Source: Spirosoma sp. (lineage in GTDB: Bacteria > Bacteroidota > Bacteroidia > Cytophagales > Spirosomataceae). From it: a stretch of DNA of 8,447 nucleotides. Made by a program: the position numbers and the translations under genes. The notes under the pieces are model-generated. The model was not told the DNA's origin. It ran no database searches and saw nothing but the letters and a program-made list of their open reading frames with translations. Shown in pieces: positions 5,208-8,447 of this stretch. How positions within the stretch are numbered: position 1 is the stretch's first letter; each line of letters begins with the position of its first letter. The stretch spans positions 1-8,447 of the forward strand of contig JANXVQ010000145.1 of assembly GCA_025351545.1 (NCBI GenBank), read 5' to 3'.

Positions 5208-6455
5208 TTGTTTTCGGGATTCTATAACGCCGGTATTTTTGCTTACCAAACGGTAATACGGTTGGTAGCTCCTTTTAATCCTAAAGCCCGGCAATGGGTT
5301 AATGGTCGGCGCAATTGGGCCAGCAACTTAACGGATCAACTTGCCCAGAACACGCATCCTATTGCCTGGTTTCACGCGGCTTCGCTGGGTGAATTTGAAC
5401 AGGGCCGCCCGGTCATCGAAGCATTTCGTGTTCAGTATCCAAATTATAAAGTCCTGCTTACTTTTTTTTCACCCTCCGGCTATGAAGTGCGGAAAAACTA
5501 CGATGGTGCTGATTACATACTCTATTTACCCGCAGACACGCCCGACAATGCCCGGCAATTTGTTACCCTCGTAAAGCCCGGAATTGCTCTCTTCATAAAA
5601 TATGAATTCTGGTATAACTACCTCCGCGAATTAAAAACCGCCGATGTACCGGTTATTTCTTTCTCCGCAATATTCCGGCCAAATCAGCTTTTTTTTAAGC
5701 CCTGGGGCCAGTTTTACCGAACTATGCTTAGCTATTTTGATCATTTTCTGGTGCAGAATCAGGAATCGGTCAATTTACTTGAACGCATCAATATTAAGGC
5801 TATAACACTCGCGGGCGACACTCGTTTTGATCGGGTGGCACAGGTTGTGATCACGAAAAAGGCAATTCCAATAGCTGACCTATTCAAAAATCATAGCCCG
5901 TTATTAGTTGTTGGCAGTGCATGGCAGAATGACATGGATGTCTTGATTCCCTTTCTGAATGCCTTTACAAACCCATTGAAAGTTATCGTCGCTCCTCACG
6001 AAATTCACGACGACGAAATCGAACGGTGGCGTAGTCAATTAATAAAATCATCGGTGCGATTTTCTCAGGCAAATGAAACAACCGTTGCCACAGCCGACAT
6101 TCTGGTTGTCGATAACGTCGGGTTGCTTTCGTCACTCTATCAATACGGTGAGTTTGCTTATATTGGCGGGGCATTCAAGCAGGGATTGCATAATATTCTG
6201 GAAGCCGCTACTTTCGGAATGCCGTTATTTTTCGGACCAGAGTATGAAAAGTTTCAGGAAGCGGTCGACTTAGTAAACGAAGGTGCGGCTTTTCCAATCA
6301 GTAATGTTGCCGAATTAACGTCGGCTTTTAACAGACAGTACGGAGATTCGGCAAAAGCTGCTCAAATCAGTAGCGAGTATGTGCAGCGGAACATTGGCGC
6401 AACAGCTAAGGTTATGGACGTTATACAGAACCTATTATCGACCGAGCGAACGTAA
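5208..6455 (+). CDS. waaA: 3-deoxy-D-manno-octulosonic acid (Kdo) transferase
   Basis: WaaA (KdtA) is a GT30 glycosyltransferase that adds Kdo from CMP-Kdo to the lipid A precursor on the inner face of the inner membrane, so the organism makes LPS. The 415 residues fit the family. A hydrophobic N-terminus (about 5-23) would anchor it. The N-lobe has HAASLGEFEQG (56-66) with the expected catalytic Glu62, and KYEFWYNYL (131-139). The C-lobe has GDTRFDRV (203-210), GSAWQND (236-242), APHEIH (262-267), YIGGAF (318-323) and GLHNILEAATFGMPLFFGP (326-344) for sugar-nucleotide binding. TTG 5208 is forced: TAG at 5175 closes the frame and no ATG or GTG lies before the conserved N-terminus. Two T8 runs (5462-5469, 5689-5696) lie inside the gene. 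rsgA follows after 33 bases, probably on the same transcript. Confidence 0.94.
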   Translation: MFSGFYNAGIFAYQTVIRLVAPFNPKARQWVNGRRNWASNLTDQLAQNTHPIAWFHAASLGEFEQGRPVIEAFRVQYPNYKVLLTFFSPSGYEVRKNYDGADYILYLPADTPDNARQFVTLVKPGIALFIKYEFWYNYLRELKTADVPVISFSAIFRPNQLFFKPWGQFYRTMLSYFDHFLVQNQESVNLLERINIKAITLAGDTRFDRVAQVVITKKAIPIADLFKNHSPLLVVGSAWQNDMDVLIPFLNAFTNPLKVIVAPHEIHDDEIERWRSQLIKSSVRFSQANETTVATADILVVDNVGLLSSLYQYGEFAYIGGAFKQGLHNILEAATFGMPLFFGPEYEKFQEAVDLVNEGAAFPISNVAELTSAFNRQYGDSAKAAQISSEYVQRNIGATAKVMDVIQNLLSTERT

Positions 6456-6488
6456 CAGTACATTCACTCATTTACCACTTATTAAAAA

Positions 6489-7415
6489 TTGCAAAACGGC
6501 TTAATCATGCGTTCAACCGGCTCCTGGTACGAGATTCGTAACACAGACGGGCATATTTTTCAGGGTCGGCTGAAAGGAAAATTCAAACTTAAGGGCTTGA
6601 AAGTTACGAATCCGATTGCCGTGGGCGACCGGGTAGTCTTTGAGGTTGAGGATAAAATAGAAAATACGGCCATCATCAGCGATATTTTACCTCGCGACAA
6701 TTATATCATCCGGCAGTCGGTCCATAAAACGGCACACGGGCATATGTTGGCGGCTAATCTCGACCAGGCTGTGTTGATGGCAACGTTGGCCATGCCACGC
6801 ACTTCCATGGGTTTCATCGACCGCTTTTTGGTTTCGGCCGAGTCATTTCGTATTTCAACGACGATTGTTTTCAACAAATCAGACATTCTGAATGACGAGG
6901 GACTGGAATTTCAACGGGAAATTATGGACTTGTATGAGCGCATTGGCTACAATTGTCTGTTAACTTCGGCCACAGAAGGCGTAGGTGTCGAGGAATTTCG
7001 GCAGTTACTCAATCATAAAATAACCTTGCTGGCAGGGCATTCGGGCGTGGGGAAATCGTCGCTTGTCAATGCTATTGAGCCTACGCTGAACTTGCGAACG
7101 AAAGAAGTGTCAACGTTTGCCAACAAAGGTGTTCACACCACAACGTTTGCCGAAATGTTTGAGTTAGCGCCTGAAACCTACATTATTGACACGCCAGGCA
7201 TTAAGGAACTTGGCCTGATGAACACAGCGAAAGAAGAAGTTAGCCATTATTTTCCCGAAATGCGCGACCGATTGAATCAGTGTCGTTTCCATAACTGTCT
7301 GCATTTCAACGAGCCCGGTTGCGCCATCAAACTTGCCGTAGCCGAAAACGAAATTGCCGAAAGCCGCTATATGAGCTATTTAAGCATGATTGAAGGCGGG
7401 GATAATCGGCGTTAG
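6489..7415 (+). CDS. rsgA: Ribosome small-subunit-dependent GTPase A
   Basis: RsgA (YjeQ) binds the immature 30S subunit, checks its decoding centre and leaves on GTP hydrolysis. The 308 residues show the full family layout. An OB fold occupies about 1-75. The GTPase is circularly permuted, with G4 NKSD (129-132) and G5 TSA (159-161) ahead of G1 GHSGVGKSS (183-191), G2 GVHTTT (214-219) and G3 DTPG (234-237). A C-terminal zinc knuckle has Cys265, Cys270, His272 and Cys278. All are intact. The start is TTG 6489: TAA at 6483-6485 closes the frame, and an N-terminus running GL-I-M-R-STGSWY matches what I recall of Cytophagales homologues; ATG 6507 would cut six residues. It lies 33 bases after waaA with no terminator between. 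Confidence 0.95.
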   Translation: MQNGLIMRSTGSWYEIRNTDGHIFQGRLKGKFKLKGLKVTNPIAVGDRVVFEVEDKIENTAIISDILPRDNYIIRQSVHKTAHGHMLAANLDQAVLMATLAMPRTSMGFIDRFLVSAESFRISTTIVFNKSDILNDEGLEFQREIMDLYERIGYNCLLTSATEGVGVEEFRQLLNHKITLLAGHSGVGKSSLVNAIEPTLNLRTKEVSTFANKGVHTTTFAEMFELAPETYIIDTPGIKELGLMNTAKEEVSHYFPEMRDRLNQCRFHNCLHFNEPGCAIKLAVAENEIAESRYMSYLSMIEGGDNRR

Positions 7416-7424
7416 AATTGATAA

Positions 7425-7503
7425 TGTAAAATGAATAATGGGTAACGTATAACAGATTTTCGAGTCGCCTTATCGTTATATATTACCCATTATTCATTTT
7501 ATA
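7425..7503. repeat. Large inverted repeat with heptad phasing between rsgA and the cystathionine beta-synthase gene
   Basis: The arms 7425-7453 and 7475-7503 pair over 29 bases around a 21-base loop. Positions 7427-7445 against 7483-7501 are perfect; the only non-Watson-Crick pairs are C7446/A7482 and wobbles at 7447/7481 and 7426/7502. The right arm touches the stop codon of the cystathionine beta-synthase gene. The left arm reads as 7-base units: AATGTAA, AATGAAT, AATGGGT, AACGTAT (7423-7450). It probably ends both convergent transcripts, but heptad structure and size suggest a dispersed repeat as well. Confidence 0.65.
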
Positions 7504-8447
7504 CTAATTCGTCATGGCAGCCAGCAAATCGGCCTGCGTTATAATATGAACCTGATCTTTTTCATCACGAACAAGCAGGGCTTTATTATCGCGGTCGATC
7601 AAGGACGACAAGGCATCAATGGTGTTGTCTAAGCCCACAAACTTGAACGGTTTATCCATGACCGCGCTAACCGGATGATCTTTCACGGCGGGGTCATCAA
7701 TGAGCCGGTTTAAAATTGTTGAGTCGGTCAAGCTCCCGACAATGTGGCCAGTTTCGTCTGTAACGGGAATCTGCGAAATACCGTATCGATTCAACACCTG
7801 AATCGCCTGGCTAACCGAAACACCGGTTCCGATCGTCGTTAGTTGGGACTGTCCGACTTTGTGGTGAATAATGTCGCGGGCAGTTTTGAAGGCACGATCT
7901 TCCAGAAAGCCATGATCTTTCATCCACGTATCGTTGTAAATTTTGGCGAGGTAGCGCGTGCCGTGGTCGGGTAGCAAAATCACCATAACGTCATCATCGG
8001 TGAGGTTTTCCTTTGCCCATTCCAGCGCCCCGTGTACCGCCGTGCCACACGACCAACCCACAAATAGACCTTCTTCGCGCGATAACCGACGGGCCATAAT
8101 AGCCGCATCTTTATCGGTGACCTTCTCGAAATAGTCGATCAGGCTGAAGTCCACGTTTTGCGGCAGAATATCTTCACCAATGCCTTCGGTCAGATACGGG
8201 TAAATCTCGCCCTCATCGAACTGCCCCGTTTCTTTATACTTTTTAAACACGGAACCATAGGTATCCAGCCCAATTGAGATAACATCAGGGTTCTGTTCTT
8301 TCAGGAATTTCGACGTACCGCAAAAGGTGCCGCCCGTACCAACACCAGCCGCAAAGTGCGTGATTTTTCCATCGGTATCGCGCCAGATTTCAGGGCCGGT
8401 TGTTTCGTAATGCGCGGCTGTATTGGCGGGGTTATCGTATTGGTTCG
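7504..8447 (-). CDS. PLP-dependent cystathionine beta-synthase-type enzyme with CBS-domain tail (runs off the right edge)
   Basis: The frame is open from the window edge to TAG at 7504, giving 314 C-terminal residues. The first part is a fold-type II PLP domain: NQYDNPANTAAHYETTGPEIW, then the PLP phosphate loop GVGTGGT, then a long segment from IGLDTYGSVFKKY through YLTEGIGEDILP. GWSCGTA has a serine where the PLP ring nitrogen is bound. A pair of CBS domains (about the last 125 residues) follows, as in cystathionine beta-synthase, where such domains regulate activity. The enzyme would join serine or another activated serine to homocysteine or sulfide; cystathionine versus cysteine synthesis cannot be decided here. 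The lysine that binds PLP lies outside the window. The gene is convergent with rsgA. Confidence 0.92.
   Translation of the reverse strand, partial: NQYDNPANTAAHYETTGPEIWRDTDGKITHFAAGVGTGGTFCGTSKFLKEQNPDVISIGLDTYGSVFKKYKETGQFDEGEIYPYLTEGIGEDILPQNVDFSLIDYFEKVTDKDAAIMARRLSREEGLFVGWSCGTAVHGALEWAKENLTDDDVMVILLPDHGTRYLAKIYNDTWMKDHGFLEDRAFKTARDIIHHKVGQSQLTTIGTGVSVSQAIQVLNRYGISQIPVTDETGHIVGSLTDSTILNRLIDDPAVKDHPVSAVMDKPFKFVGLDNTIDALSSLIDRDNKALLVRDEKDQVHIITQADLLAAMTN

Noticed and set aside
1..8447. CRISPR array, tRNA, rRNA, insertion sequence, phage or defence genes
   Set aside because: I looked on both strands and saw no regularly spaced repeats, cloverleaf or rRNA sequence, transposase or integrase motifs, or known defence domains.

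Overview
The window reads as ordinary chromosome from a Bacteroidota bacterium, most likely of the Cytophagales (Spirosoma or a relative). Three things point there: the gene set (a DivIVA-domain protein of Bacteroidota type, a YtxJ-type bacilliredoxin, a small Bacteroidota protein usually mislabelled PRPP synthetase, a Kdo transferase), the shortage of useful Shine-Dalgarno sites, and TAnnTTTG promoter elements. Genus is inferred; there is no rRNA here to confirm it. Eleven genes fill almost the whole window, nine complete and two cut by its edges.

Layout. 1-305 (-) is the N-terminal third of galE. 436-1311 (+) is a SirB1/transglutaminase-like protein, divergent from galE across a 130-base gap with a candidate galE promoter and an inverted repeat. 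1386-2018 (-) is a 4'-phosphopantetheinyl transferase, divergent from a seven-bladed WD40 protein (2060-2986, +) across only 41 bases. Both of these start inside the two arms of one inverted repeat. 3108-4010 (+) is a DivIVA-domain coiled-coil protein followed closely by folB (4042-4392, +). A strong hairpin then separates folB from convergent ytxJ (4457-4801, -), which lies behind a small conserved gene (4841-5149, -). 5208-6455 (+) is waaA/kdtA and 6489-7415 (+) is rsgA, probably one transcript. A 29-base-arm inverted repeat separates rsgA from a convergent cystathionine beta-synthase-type gene (7504-8447, -) that runs off the right edge.

The genes serve separate housekeeping roles: sugar nucleotides and LPS inner core (galE, waaA), carrier-protein activation (phosphopantetheinyl transferase), folate (folB), thiol and sulfur chemistry (ytxJ, cystathionine beta-synthase type), ribosome assembly (rsgA), and cell shape or polarity (DivIVA-like). 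I see no CRISPR array, prophage, insertion sequence, toxin-antitoxin pair or defence system, and no coherent new multi-gene system. The signals worth a second look are non-coding: paired inverted-repeat starts, heptad-phased repeats, tandem competing hairpins before the DivIVA gene, and an unusual share of TTG start codons.
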